DNA of 64,000 bases from a bacterium (GTDB lineage Bacteria > Auribacterota > UBA6266): positions 620,001-684,000 of the forward strand of contig JALOBK010000001.1 of the NCBI GenBank assembly GCA_023228325.1, read 5' to 3'. The notes under the pieces were generated by a model. It searched no databases, was not told where the DNA came from, and saw only the letters and a program-made list of their open reading frames with translations. How positions within the stretch are numbered: the first letter of the stretch is position 1; each line of letters begins with the position of its first letter. Both the position numbers and the translations under genes were made by a program. This document shows positions 35,083 through 42,984 of this stretch, piece after piece.

Positions 35083-36006
35083 TTAATTTTCTGACGCGCT
35101 GATGGTCTCATCAACATTTCTTCTGTCGGTTTCCGCTGATTGCCAGATTTTGTTCGCTTCTTTAAGATATCTTTTTTGTGTGCTGGCTGTAGGAGAGTTT
35201 TTTGCTTTTATATAAAAGTCTATGGCTTTAAAATACAGTTTCATACATGAATAATAACCTCTGCTTACTCTTTTGCTTATTTCAAGCAGTTTATTACCCA
35301 CAGCTTCAGCGTCTTTCGCGTTTCTGAAGGGTGGATTTTCAGGGTCGTCCCATATAAGCTCATCAAGGATGTCCGACAGATAGTCACTGCTTTCTTCCGC
35401 TGTCAACCGCCTGTTTGTATCCTTAATCTTTTTTGCTCTCTCTGCTTTTAATTCCGCTTTTCTTCTTATAGTTTCAATTTCTTTTTCCTTTTTCTCTTCC
35501 CTGGTTATCCATCTCCCTTTAAGCTTCACCAGGCCTTTCGCCTGCTGTTGTTTATCAAACCTGTTTACCAGTTCCGCTTTCTTGTTATAAAGATATATAA
35601 GTTTTTCCTTGTCCTCTTCAGGCATCGGAATTATCTCTTTTATCCTGTCCTTAAAAATTCTCATAAGGTTTGAATTAACAGATATCTTCAGATACTCTTT
35701 ATTCTCTTCAAGTATCCTGCCTTCCATGGTTATTCCATTCTGCATTAATATCTTGTCACGCGGAATATTATCGGAAATTTCCCTGATTTTTGTCAGAAGC
35801 AGTATGTATTCTGTTTCAGTTATGTCGCCCTGAGGGATGGCAATAAGTTCATAATCGATATTCGCGGTTTGTGACATTATCAGAGGTTCTGCGGCTCCGA
35901 CATCAATATCAGGTTCATTCGGGATCTGTTCCTCCGCGTGCGCCGCGGAAAAAACAGCGCAAAAAACAACCGCAAATAAACTTATATGGTTCTTCGCAAA
36001 ACTCAT
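35083..36006 (-). CDS. Secreted hypothetical protein with charged helical centre
   Basis: This 307-residue protein has a signal peptide ending near AHAEE. Residues about 145-205 are very rich in Lys, Glu and Arg and predicted to form a coiled coil (EKEIETIRRKAELKAERAK). A short beta region with MEGRILEENKEYLKISVNSNLMRIFKDRI comes before it. The family is not recognised. It overlaps nothing and follows the TM1266-like gene by four bases. Confidence 0.6.
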   Translation of the reverse strand: MSFAKNHISLFAVVFCAVFSAAHAEEQIPNEPDIDVGAAEPLIMSQTANIDYELIAIPQGDITETEYILLLTKIREISDNIPRDKILMQNGITMEGRILEENKEYLKISVNSNLMRIFKDRIKEIIPMPEEDKEKLIYLYNKKAELVNRFDKQQQAKGLVKLKGRWITREEKKEKEIETIRRKAELKAERAKKIKDTNRRLTAEESSDYLSDILDELIWDDPENPPFRNAKDAEAVGNKLLEISKRVSRGYYSCMKLYFKAIDFYIKAKNSPTASTQKRYLKEANKIWQSAETDRRNVDETISASEN

Positions 36007-36010
36007 ATAT

Positions 36011-36274
36011 CTACTTGTCTTTCAGGCTCAACTCAACCATCTTTGCCTGAACTCCTTCCAGAAGATTGAGTTTCCTGGCAAGTTCATCCTTTTTCTGTTT
36101 CTGGCCTACAAGTTCCAGAATAATCAAACCGCTGTTTGAACAATCATCAAGCAGCCCATCATGTATCCCGAGCCTTGTTTTTATCATGCAGCCCCACTCG
36201 GTAAGGATTTTCTGAGCCGTAACGGCGGATTCTTTCCTCTTATCAATCAGCACTATCAATAACGTCTTATCCAT
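36011..36274 (-). CDS. TM1266-type hydrogenase-associated small protein
   Basis: This 87-residue ferredoxin-fold protein begins TLLIVLIDKRKESAVTAQ and has HDGLLDDCSNSGLIILELVG. It resembles the TM1266 family of putative regulators found beside iron-only hydrogenases, and has a paralogue at 41693-41944 in the other hydrogenase cluster. GGAAGGGGGG precedes the ATG. The gap of 148 bp before it holds a hairpin and no gene. Confidence 0.6.
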   Translation of the reverse strand: MDKTLLIVLIDKRKESAVTAQKILTEWGCMIKTRLGIHDGLLDDCSNSGLIILELVGQKQKKDELARKLNLLEGVQAKMVELSLKDK

Positions 36275-36336
36275 AAACCATTCCCCCCTTCCATAACATA
36301 TATATCAATACCATAAATCAAAAGATTTTCCCACAA

Positions 36337-36403
36337 GTTTTAGGAAGGCCTGCGTTTTCCCGAAGTGAACAGAGTGAACCGCATCCGTATTCGGGAAACG
36401 GTC
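36337..36403 (-). other. Hairpin in the gap after hydA (first operon)
   Basis: The minus strand has CGTTTCCCGAA and TTCGGGAAAACG as arms (about 11 pairs) around a loop that contains GTTCACTCTGTTCAC, two direct copies of GTTCAC. No T-run follows. Its role is unknown; it may reduce read-through from hydA into the TM1266-type gene. Confidence 0.5.
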
Positions 36404-36422
36404 CGGCTGCCTGCAGATTGTA

Positions 36423-38204
36423 TTATTTCACTTTATCAAATCTTTTTCTCTTTAGATAATGCGTATGCAGAAGTTCATGAGCCTTATGGCTGTTCGGCTT
36501 TTCCAGAAAATCCTCATAAAGTTTTTTTATCGCCGGGTTCTCATGGGATTTTCTTATGGTCATGGATTCATCTTCTTCATAAATCGCCCTGGCGCGGGCT
36601 TTTCTGATTTCGGGGCTTGTGGGGATAGGCTGGCCTCCACCGCCCAGGCAACCTCCAGGACACGCCATAATCTCAATAAAATGATACTCGGCTTCGCCGC
36701 TTCTCACCTTATCCATCACTTTCTTCGCGGCGCTTAATGAATGAGCAACCGCAACCTTGACTTTTGCTCCTTCGAGAAACTTATACTCTTCCTTTACGCC
36801 TTCTATAGTTACTTCCGCCTCTTTCACATCTTCCATTCCCCGGACAGGGGTAATATCCAGATTCTTAAACGGAATTTCCCTGCCGGTCACTATTTCATAT
36901 ACAGTCCTCAATGCCGCTTCCATAACACCTCCCGTAGCCCCGAAAATTACGGCGGCTCCGGTAGATATACCGAAAGGATTATCATATTCCTCAACGGGCA
37001 TATCTTTCAGGTCAAGGCCGGCCATTTTCATCATTTTCGCAAGCTCGCGCGTGGTAAGGACATAATCCACGTCCTTGTACCCGCTGGCATTCATCTCAGG
37101 CCTCTCCGCTTCATACTTTTTGGCAACACAGGGCATTATGGAAACTGTTATCATTTTGGCGGGATTTATACCTTCTTTTTCCGCAAAATATGTTTTGGCA
37201 AGCGGCCCGAACATCTGCTGCGGACTTTTACAAGTGGATACATGCGTCAAAAGCTCGGGATAAAAATGCTCTATATATTTAATCCATCCCGGTGAACAGC
37301 TTGTGGTCATGGGCAGCAATCCCTTTTCCTTGTTTACAAGCGTCCTCTTAAGCCTTGTAAGAAATTCCGTCCCTTCTTCAATAATGGTAAGATCCGCCGT
37401 AAACTGGGTATCAAAAATCTTGTTAAAACCCAATCTTCTTAATCCGGCGACCATTTTTCCTGTGACTCTTGATCCGGGTTCCATCCCGAATTCTTCCCCG
37501 AGAGCAGCCCTTACCGCGGGCGCTGTCTGGACTACGACATATTTATCCGGATCCGCCAGGGCGTCCCATACGGGCTGGACGCATGATGTTTCGTAAAGCG
37601 CGCCGGTGGGGCAGCGGTTGATACACTGTCCGCACATAGTGCAGGAAGTGTGCATAAGCCCCTGATCGAAGAAAGTCCCTATGTGTATATCACTGCTCCT
37701 GCCGACCGGTTTCACCGCGTGGACACCCTGCAGCTCTTCGCATGTACGGACACATCTTCCGCACATAATGCATTTATCAGGGTCTCTTGTAATAGAAGGG
37801 GTTATTTCAAGCGCTCCGGTTCTTTTGCCTTTTTTAGGGAAGGGTAATTCTTCAATGCCGTATTCTTCGGCAAGTTTCAAAAGTTCGCAGTTGTTGTTTC
37901 TGGGACAGGTATAACATTCCCCGAAATGGCTGCCCAGAAGAAGCTGTATGTTCATTTTCCTGGCTTTAATCACCCGGGGAGTGTTTGTCCAGATTTTCAT
38001 CCCGTTTGAAGCCATAGCCGTGCAGGCAGTCTGTAATGTTCTTGCTCCATCCACATCTACAACACAAATTCTGCAATTGCCGGCAAGACATAAGTCGCTG
38101 TGGTAACAAAGCGTCGGGATTCTTACACCGTTTTTTCCCGCAACTTCAAGAATAGTCTCCCCCTGAACCGCTTTGCATTTCTTCCCATTTATATAAATAT
38201 CCAT
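36423..38204 (-). CDS. hydA: [FeFe]-hydrogenase catalytic subunit (operon 2 copy)
   Basis: This 593-residue subunit has an N-terminal [2Fe-2S] domain (CYHSDLCLAGNCRIC, about 33-47), the His-ligated 4Fe-4S site HFGECYTCPRNNNC (93-106), two 4Fe-4S sites (CIMCGRCVRTC and CTMCGQCINRC) and the H-cluster domain. The H-cluster motifs are TSCSPGW (301-307), MPCVAKKYE (357-365) and MACPGGCLGGGGQP (513-526). The second Cys of the usual TSCCPGW is Ser here, and a new Cys (325) appears in STCKSP. With HydB and HydC upstream it should form an NAD(P)-linked trimeric hydrogenase. A 593-residue paralogue lies at 42985-44766. Confidence 0.94.
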   Translation of the reverse strand: MDIYINGKKCKAVQGETILEVAGKNGVRIPTLCYHSDLCLAGNCRICVVDVDGARTLQTACTAMASNGMKIWTNTPRVIKARKMNIQLLLGSHFGECYTCPRNNNCELLKLAEEYGIEELPFPKKGKRTGALEITPSITRDPDKCIMCGRCVRTCEELQGVHAVKPVGRSSDIHIGTFFDQGLMHTSCTMCGQCINRCPTGALYETSCVQPVWDALADPDKYVVVQTAPAVRAALGEEFGMEPGSRVTGKMVAGLRRLGFNKIFDTQFTADLTIIEEGTEFLTRLKRTLVNKEKGLLPMTTSCSPGWIKYIEHFYPELLTHVSTCKSPQQMFGPLAKTYFAEKEGINPAKMITVSIMPCVAKKYEAERPEMNASGYKDVDYVLTTRELAKMMKMAGLDLKDMPVEEYDNPFGISTGAAVIFGATGGVMEAALRTVYEIVTGREIPFKNLDITPVRGMEDVKEAEVTIEGVKEEYKFLEGAKVKVAVAHSLSAAKKVMDKVRSGEAEYHFIEIMACPGGCLGGGGQPIPTSPEIRKARARAIYEEDESMTIRKSHENPAIKKLYEDFLEKPNSHKAHELLHTHYLKRKRFDKVK

Positions 38205-38230
38205 TAGAGCTTTCTCCTTTCAAATCCTAT

Positions 38231-39391
38231 TTAAGACAATAACTCTTTTTTAAAATTGTCAAGAATGCTGATAAAAGCATTCGTGGATGATTGACCGAGG
38301 CCGCATTTACTTGTAAGTTTCATGCAATTGGAAATATCACGGAGATTTTTTAATTCCTGATCCGTAATTTTGCCGTTTTTTATCTTTTCAACGGCATCCA
38401 CAAAATATTTGGTTCCCTCTCTGCACGGAGTACACTGGCCGCATGATTCATCAAGGAAAAACTCCATGAAATTTTCCATGACATCAATCATTTTTCTCGT
38501 TTTGTCGAATACGATAACAGAGCCGCCGGTGGGAATATCTTCAAACGATATTTCCCTGTCAAACTGTGACTCGGGAATCACTATTCCGGACGCTCCCCCG
38601 ATATCCACGGCTTTCGTATTCTCGGCTTCCACAAGTTTCAGCAGGTCTTTTACCTTCATGCCAAAGGGGATTTCATAAACTCCCGGTTTTTTCACATCCC
38701 CGGAAACACTGACCAGTTTTGTCCCCGCTGATTTTTCTGAACCAATGTTTTTAAACCACTGCGCTCCCCCGGTAACGATATGGGGTATATTGCAGAATGT
38801 CTCGACATTACTTACCAGGGTCGGGTGGCAGAATAACCCGCTGCTCACCGGAAACGGCGGTTTATTCTTGGCTTCGCCTCTTTTTCCTTCAAGCGATTCA
38901 ATAAGCGCTGTTTCTTCCCCGCAGACATAAGCTCCGGCTCCCAGAGCTATCCTTATATCAAAATCGAAATCAGCGCCGAGTATTTTTTCGCCGAGAAGAT
39001 TATTTTTCCTCATCCCATTAAGAGTATTTTCAAGCCCGGCTTTCAGATATTCATATTCGCCCCGAAGATAAACAATGCCTTCTTTCGCGCCTATCACGTA
39101 AGCGGTTATAGCCATTCCTTCAAATACTTTTTCAGGGACAGTTTCAAGTATTACCCTGTCTTTAAAAGTACCCGGTTCCCCTTCATCGGCGTTGCATACA
39201 ACATACTTTATCGTGTCAGCCGCCGCCCCGCACAAATACATTTTCAGCCCCGTGGGGAACCCTGCTCCGCCCCTGCCTTTGAGGCCGGAATCTTTAATCA
39301 TATCGGTAATTTCCGCCCTGTTTATCTCAAAAGCTTTTTTCAAAGCTTCGCCCTGTTTTCTTTTTTCAAGCACAAACCCTGCTGCCGGCAT
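38231..39391 (-). CDS. hydB: NuoF/HydB-like flavin subunit, short form
   Basis: This 386-residue protein has the NADH and FMN-binding domain of NuoF with GRGGAGFPTGLK (about 38-49) and CGEETALIESLEGKRG, and the C-terminal 4Fe-4S ligands in ESCGQCTPCREG and KCGLGQSS. It lacks the N-terminal thioredoxin-like domain and the C-terminal ferredoxin domain that its paralogue at 44792-46597 has. It therefore offers fewer electron sites. AGGAGG before the ATG supports the start. Confidence 0.92.
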   Translation of the reverse strand: MPAAGFVLEKRKQGEALKKAFEINRAEITDMIKDSGLKGRGGAGFPTGLKMYLCGAAADTIKYVVCNADEGEPGTFKDRVILETVPEKVFEGMAITAYVIGAKEGIVYLRGEYEYLKAGLENTLNGMRKNNLLGEKILGADFDFDIRIALGAGAYVCGEETALIESLEGKRGEAKNKPPFPVSSGLFCHPTLVSNVETFCNIPHIVTGGAQWFKNIGSEKSAGTKLVSVSGDVKKPGVYEIPFGMKVKDLLKLVEAENTKAVDIGGASGIVIPESQFDREISFEDIPTGGSVIVFDKTRKMIDVMENFMEFFLDESCGQCTPCREGTKYFVDAVEKIKNGKITDQELKNLRDISNCMKLTSKCGLGQSSTNAFISILDNFKKELLS

Positions 39392-39401
39392 AAATATCCT
39401 C

Positions 39402-39890
39402 CTATTTATTTTTATAAGACCTGATAATTTCCTTTGCTTTCTCAGGCGTAAGTTCCGTATATACTTTATCGTTTATCAGCATCGCGGGCGCCTTGTCGCA
39501 CATACCAAGACAATTAGCCCTTTCAAGGGTAAATCTCATATCTTTAGTGGTGCCGCCGAATTTTATCCCGAGCTCATCTTCTATTGCCTCGACTATCTTA
39601 TCGGCATTTTTTAATTTGCAGGATATTGTTCGGCATATCCTGATTTTATACTTCCCGCTTTTTTTCACGGGCAGAAAAGCATAAAACGAAGCGACGCTGT
39701 AAACCTCATTGGGGTCAACACCAAACCGTTTGCCTACCTCCACTGCCATAATATCATTCAGGTACCCGAATTTTCTTACAAGTTCCTCAAGGACACAAAG
39801 GAGATTTTCCCTCTCTAAATTTGTTTTCGAAAGAATATTATCGAGTTCATTAATTATTTCTTTTTTCGATATTTTCGATGAAACTGTCAT
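39402..39890 (-). CDS. hydC: NuoE/HydC-like 2Fe-2S subunit (operon 2 copy)
   Basis: This protein of about 162 residues has a helical N-terminus (SLxREN-like, REAL signature LVRKFGYLND) and a thioredoxin-like [2Fe-2S] domain. Ligands are CRTISCK and ANCLGMCDKAPAM. The ATG at 39890 is preferred over that at 39986, because it follows GGAGGAGTA at the right spacing. It is the first gene of the operon and lies directly behind a Rex operator. Confidence 0.9.
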   Translation of the reverse strand: MTVSSKISKKEIINELDNILSKTNLERENLLCVLEELVRKFGYLNDIMAVEVGKRFGVDPNEVYSVASFYAFLPVKKSGKYKIRICRTISCKLKNADKIVEAIEDELGIKFGGTTKDMRFTLERANCLGMCDKAPAMLINDKVYTELTPEKAKEIIRSYKNK

Positions 39891-39906
39891 TACTCCTCCA
39901 TTTCTT

Positions 39907-39950
39907 ATTGTGAATATTTTCACAATATATATTAAAAAAATTATTGGCAA
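39907..39950 (-). promoter_or_regulatory. Promoter overlapped by a Rex operator
   Basis: The minus strand has TTGCCA, a 17-base spacer and TATTGT (39922-39950). The palindrome TTGTGAAAATATTCACAA (core 39908-39925) covers the -10 box and the start region. It is a close match to the Rex consensus TTGTGA-N6-TCACAA, all twelve positions matching. The rex gene itself lies in the window at 48811-49449. Rex would release this site when NADH is high. Confidence 0.85.
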
Positions 39951-40003
39951 AAAACTACAGTTTAAATAATCGAATAGTACCTTCAAGAAGAAAGTAAAGC
40001 CAG

Positions 40004-40032
40004 AGTATACATTAAAAGTACACCCATTTCAA
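40004..40032 (-). promoter_or_regulatory. Second, upstream promoter for the hydC operon
   Basis: The minus strand reads TTGAAA, a 17-base spacer and TATACT, about 114 bp upstream of the hydC ATG. A Rex bound at 39908-39925 would stand as a roadblock for transcripts from here. Confidence 0.6.
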
Positions 40033-40065
40033 GTAACTTATTCACAAAAAAATTTTAATTTTTTC

Positions 40066-40150
40066 GCGGTTTCGGAAAACCGCCTGAGGCAAAGGCGGGT
40101 ATCTATACGGATAGATATGTCTTTTGTCCTGCGCGGTTACATCTCCCGCG
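40066..40150 (-). terminator. Hairpin cluster after hydG
   Basis: Four small hairpins follow the hydG stop on the minus strand: CGCGG/CCGCG (40132-40150), TATCTAT/ATAGATA (40100-40117), CCGCCT/AGGCGG followed by TTTT (40080-40098), and GCGGTTT/AAACCGC (40066-40083), the last two mutually exclusive. The third resembles a short intrinsic terminator. The 272-bp gap between hydG and hydC holds no gene. Confidence 0.5.
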
Positions 40151-40162
40151 CTTGCGTTAACT

Positions 40163-41662
40163 CTAAAAATAAAGGTCCCTTTCCCCTTTTTTAATCCTTT
40201 CATAATATTCAACCAGACGGGAATAAAAAGCAGGCACTTTTTCTTTTATCTCCCTGATTTCCTTTTCTATAACTTCCTCCCCCGCCCGCCGGGTTTCCTC
40301 ACCGGCAAAATCATCAAGCCATTCCCTGAATGTAAGAACAGCGTTAAGCTTGCAGAACCTGCCCTCCTGCCCGCTTCTTAAAAGTTCCATAATGCATTTA
40401 CCGGTCCTGCCGCATCTGTAGCCTGCGGTACAAAAAGAAGTTATATACCCCATCCGGGAAAATTCCCTTATAACCTCATCAAGACTCCTTGTGTCCCCGA
40501 GAATAAACTGCTGTCTTGCTTCTTCCTGTTTGTCATAACTCTCACTGTAAGCGCCTATTCCTATCCTTGTTGACGCATCTGTCTGTGTTACCCCCATTCC
40601 CAGTGTCGCCCTTCTTAACGCCGCGCTTTCCCTGGCGGTTATTATCATTCCGGTATACGGAATCGCCAGACGGATAACGGTAATGATTTTCTTAAAATCA
40701 TCATCGCTTACCTTGAACCGCGTATTATCCGAAACAGGTGAATTTATCGCAGGTTCAATTCTCGGAAAAGATACGGTGTGGGGCCCTATCCCGAATTTTT
40801 TCTCCAGCTCTATCGCATGTAAAATAAGCCCGATTATTTCAAATCTCCAATCAAATAAACCGAACAGCACTCCGAGTCCGACATCATCAACTCCGGCTTC
40901 CATCGCCCTGTGCATTGAATAAAGCCGCCATTTATAATCCCCTTTCAGTGTATCCGAAGGATGCATTTTCCCGTATGCGCCGTGGTGATAAGTTTCCTGA
41001 AAAACCTGATATGTGCCTATCCCCACATCACGCAGTATTTTCAAGTCTTCCACGCTCATGGGCGCGGCGTTTACGTTAACTCTTCTTATCTGCCCGAAAC
41101 CGTTCCTTGTCTTCACTTTCACGCCGTATATGCTCCTGATCGATTCCGCGATATATGCGGTGTCCGTCAGCGGATGTTCCCCGTAAACAGCGATCAGCCG
41201 TTTATGCCCTATCTTTCCCGCGAGAATTTCAGATTCTCTCCTTATTTCTTCCATAGATAAAAATCTTCTCTCGACAAGGTCTTTATTATCAGACTTGAAA
41301 CCGCAGTAAAGACAGTTGTTGACACAGTAATTACCCGTATACAAAGGCGCAAAAGTGACAATCCTGTTGTCATAAACTTTTCGTTTGACTTCGGCGGCGG
41401 CAGCCCTCATTTCTTCCAGAAGGCTTCTGTCGTTAACATTTATGAGAGCCGCGGTTTCTTCAGGGGAAAGCGTTTTTATTTCAAGTGATTTCCTGATAAT
41501 ATCCCTGATCCTGGCCGGGTCGGGATCGGAATTTTCTTCCAGGACACCGAAGATTTTATTGTCATCGATAAAATCTTTACCTCCGTCCAGATATTTATCT
41601 ATCTGATCGGTTCTTATCCTGTTTTTCATCCATGTTCTTACATCAGTATCCGCGCATTTCAT
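40163..41662 (-). CDS. hydG: Radical SAM H-cluster maturase, variant C-terminus
   Basis: This 499-residue radical SAM enzyme is HydG-like: it cleaves tyrosine to supply CO and cyanide for the hydrogenase active site. CVNNCLYC near residue 113 is the SAM cluster motif, followed by the ThiH/HydG block with RVNVNAAPMS. HydG normally binds a second cluster with C-terminal CX2CX22C. Here it reads CTAG from C411, then C417, C423 and C437, so the second ligand of the usual set is Gly414, while the 26-residue spacing from C411 to C437 is kept. It follows the TM1266-type gene, and AAAGGAG supports the start. HydE and HydF are not in the window. Confidence 0.85.
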   Translation of the reverse strand: MKCADTDVRTWMKNRIRTDQIDKYLDGGKDFIDDNKIFGVLEENSDPDPARIRDIIRKSLEIKTLSPEETAALINVNDRSLLEEMRAAAAEVKRKVYDNRIVTFAPLYTGNYCVNNCLYCGFKSDNKDLVERRFLSMEEIRRESEILAGKIGHKRLIAVYGEHPLTDTAYIAESIRSIYGVKVKTRNGFGQIRRVNVNAAPMSVEDLKILRDVGIGTYQVFQETYHHGAYGKMHPSDTLKGDYKWRLYSMHRAMEAGVDDVGLGVLFGLFDWRFEIIGLILHAIELEKKFGIGPHTVSFPRIEPAINSPVSDNTRFKVSDDDFKKIITVIRLAIPYTGMIITARESAALRRATLGMGVTQTDASTRIGIGAYSESYDKQEEARQQFILGDTRSLDEVIREFSRMGYITSFCTAGYRCGRTGKCIMELLRSGQEGRFCKLNAVLTFREWLDDFAGEETRRAGEEVIEKEIREIKEKVPAFYSRLVEYYERIKKGERDLYF

Positions 41663-41692
41663 CTGTCTCTCCTTTAATTGAACCGCCTGCCT

Positions 41693-41944
41693 TTATATTT
41701 TTTTCCCCAATGCCGATTTAACCGTTACCCCTTCGACAGAGCCGAGTTTTCCCGTCAGCGCCCCCATTTCATCCGTCGTGGCATCTACAATCAGAGTAAT
41801 GACACAGCATCGCTTTTTCTCATAGGGCATCCCCGTCCTTGAAACTATAATACCGCCGTATTGTGAAAGTATCCTGTTAACCGGAGAAGACGATTTTTCC
41901 CTGTTTTCGATAATAATACCCACAAAACCCAGTCTTTTTTCCAT
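41693..41944 (-). CDS. TM1266-type hydrogenase system putative regulator
   Basis: This 83-residue protein has an ACT-like ferredoxin fold with RLGFVGIIIENREKSSSPVN, SQYGGIIVSRTGMPY and the end LGSVEGVTVKSALGK. It matches the small TM1266 family linked to iron-only hydrogenases. The ATG at 41944 with GGGGG six bases before it is preferred over the in-frame GTG at 41950. It precedes hydG. Confidence 0.8.
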   Translation of the reverse strand: MEKRLGFVGIIIENREKSSSPVNRILSQYGGIIVSRTGMPYEKKRCCVITLIVDATTDEMGALTGKLGSVEGVTVKSALGKKI

Positions 41945-41962
41945 AATCACCCCCGCATAGAA

Positions 41963-41997
41963 AAATCCCGGCCTGCCCCTAAGGTTAAGACCGGGAT
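41963..41997 (-). terminator. Leader terminator before the TM1266/hydG unit
   Basis: Arms ATCCCGG and CCGGGAT enclose a loop of about 19 bases and are followed by five T residues. It stands between the receiver gene (stop 42077) and the TM1266-type gene, only about 18 bp before the latter. The 60 bases upstream contain further possible stems, so it may be an attenuator. Confidence 0.6.
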
Positions 41998-42076
41998 AAA
42001 ATCAACTATCCGCTTTCCGGCATAACCCTCGGCATCAGGCGATAACACCCTTTCCTCAGGAAAATAAATCACTTAT

Positions 42077-42457
42077 CTATATGTTTTCCTCAATTTTCTT
42101 TAAAAGGACTTCCGGTTTTATCGGTTTTTCCAAAACCGCTTTTACCGGCAGAAAATCCTCATTCGGCTCAAAACCGAAAGGCAGGCTCATTTCTTTCCTT
42201 ATACCTGTGATCATTATCACCGGAGTGCCTTTTGTCGAACTTTCTTTCTGAAGTTTTCTGGCAATATCAAAACCTTCCGTTTTGGTTGCCATCATCACAT
42301 CAAGAATTATCAAATCAGGCTTGTTATCCTTTGCCTGATTAAATCCTTCTGATCCGTTTTCAGCCGAAAACACTTCATAATTTTTTGTTTCCAGAAGTGT
42401 TTTTATAGCCTCGACAAAATCAACGTCGTCGTCAACTATTAATATTTTCCCGGACAT
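42077..42457 (-). CDS. Single-domain response regulator receiver
   Basis: This 126-residue protein is a CheY-like receiver with no output domain. The acidic pocket is VDDD (about 8-11), the phosphorylated Asp is in LIILDVMM (about 54) and Lys in LEKPIKP (about 113). A likely partner is the histidine kinase at 46973-48814 in the same operon. Without an output domain it probably acts through protein contacts. Confidence 0.9.
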   Translation of the reverse strand: MSGKILIVDDDVDFVEAIKTLLETKNYEVFSAENGSEGFNQAKDNKPDLIILDVMMATKTEGFDIARKLQKESSTKGTPVIMITGIRKEMSLPFGFEPNEDFLPVKAVLEKPIKPEVLLKKIEENI

Positions 42458-42970
42458 TTAACCCTCCTTGCTCTTTTGGTCCCGTTTTCTGTAACCGTTT
42501 ATTATCTCAATTATTTTCTGATTGGTCAATTCCCCATATATTTTATCATCTATCATAACAACCGGCGCAAGTCCGCACGCGCCAAGGCATCTTGCTTCAT
42601 GCAGGCTGAAAAAGCCGTCTTCCGTCGTTTCCCCGATTCCGATTTTCAATTCCTTTTTAATTGTCCGGAGAATATCTCCGGCCCCCTTTACATAACAGGC
42701 CGTGCCCAGGCATATGGCAATACTGTGTTTTCCCTGGGGTTTAAGCTTGAAATAATGATAAAAGGTGGCAACCCCCCAAATATGAGATGTCGGAATATTC
42801 ATAGTAAGGGCAATCTCATCCATAACTTCACGGCTTAGATACCCGAAAAGGTTCTGGGCCCGGTGAAGGACGGCGATAAGGTACGATTCGGGCCTGTCGG
42901 TTTTTTCAAGGACATCACCCATATATTTTTTGAGTTTCGCCATTCTGTCATTTTCCAAAGATGTCTGCAT
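42458..42970 (-). CDS. hydC: NuoE/HydC-like 2Fe-2S subunit (operon 1 copy)
   Basis: This 170-residue protein has a four-helix N-terminus and a thioredoxin-like [2Fe-2S] domain with CLGTACYVKGA and ARCLGACGLAPVVM, the four expected cysteines. It takes electrons in the trimeric hydrogenase. Its stop abuts the start of the receiver gene. Confidence 0.93.
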   Translation of the reverse strand: MQTSLENDRMAKLKKYMGDVLEKTDRPESYLIAVLHRAQNLFGYLSREVMDEIALTMNIPTSHIWGVATFYHYFKLKPQGKHSIAICLGTACYVKGAGDILRTIKKELKIGIGETTEDGFFSLHEARCLGACGLAPVVMIDDKIYGELTNQKIIEIINGYRKRDQKSKEG

Positions 42971-42984
42971 GCCTTTATCCTCTC

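Noticed and set aside
36275..36422. Small gene in the 148-bp gap after hydA
   Set aside because: No open frame with a ribosome site is present; the stretch is a hairpin and A/T-rich sequence.
40163..41662. ThiH (thiamin biosynthesis) identity
   Set aside because: The radical SAM core is shared, but the cysteine-bearing C-terminal extension, the length and the adjacent TM1266-type and hydrogenase genes fit HydG better.
41998..42060. TPP riboswitch upstream of the HydG-like gene
   Set aside because: A CTGAG, a CCTGAT and a TTATGCC block resemble the thiamin-box 3' half, but the essential 5' GGGGTGC part and the closing stem are missing, and the gene is in hydrogenase context, not thiamin context.
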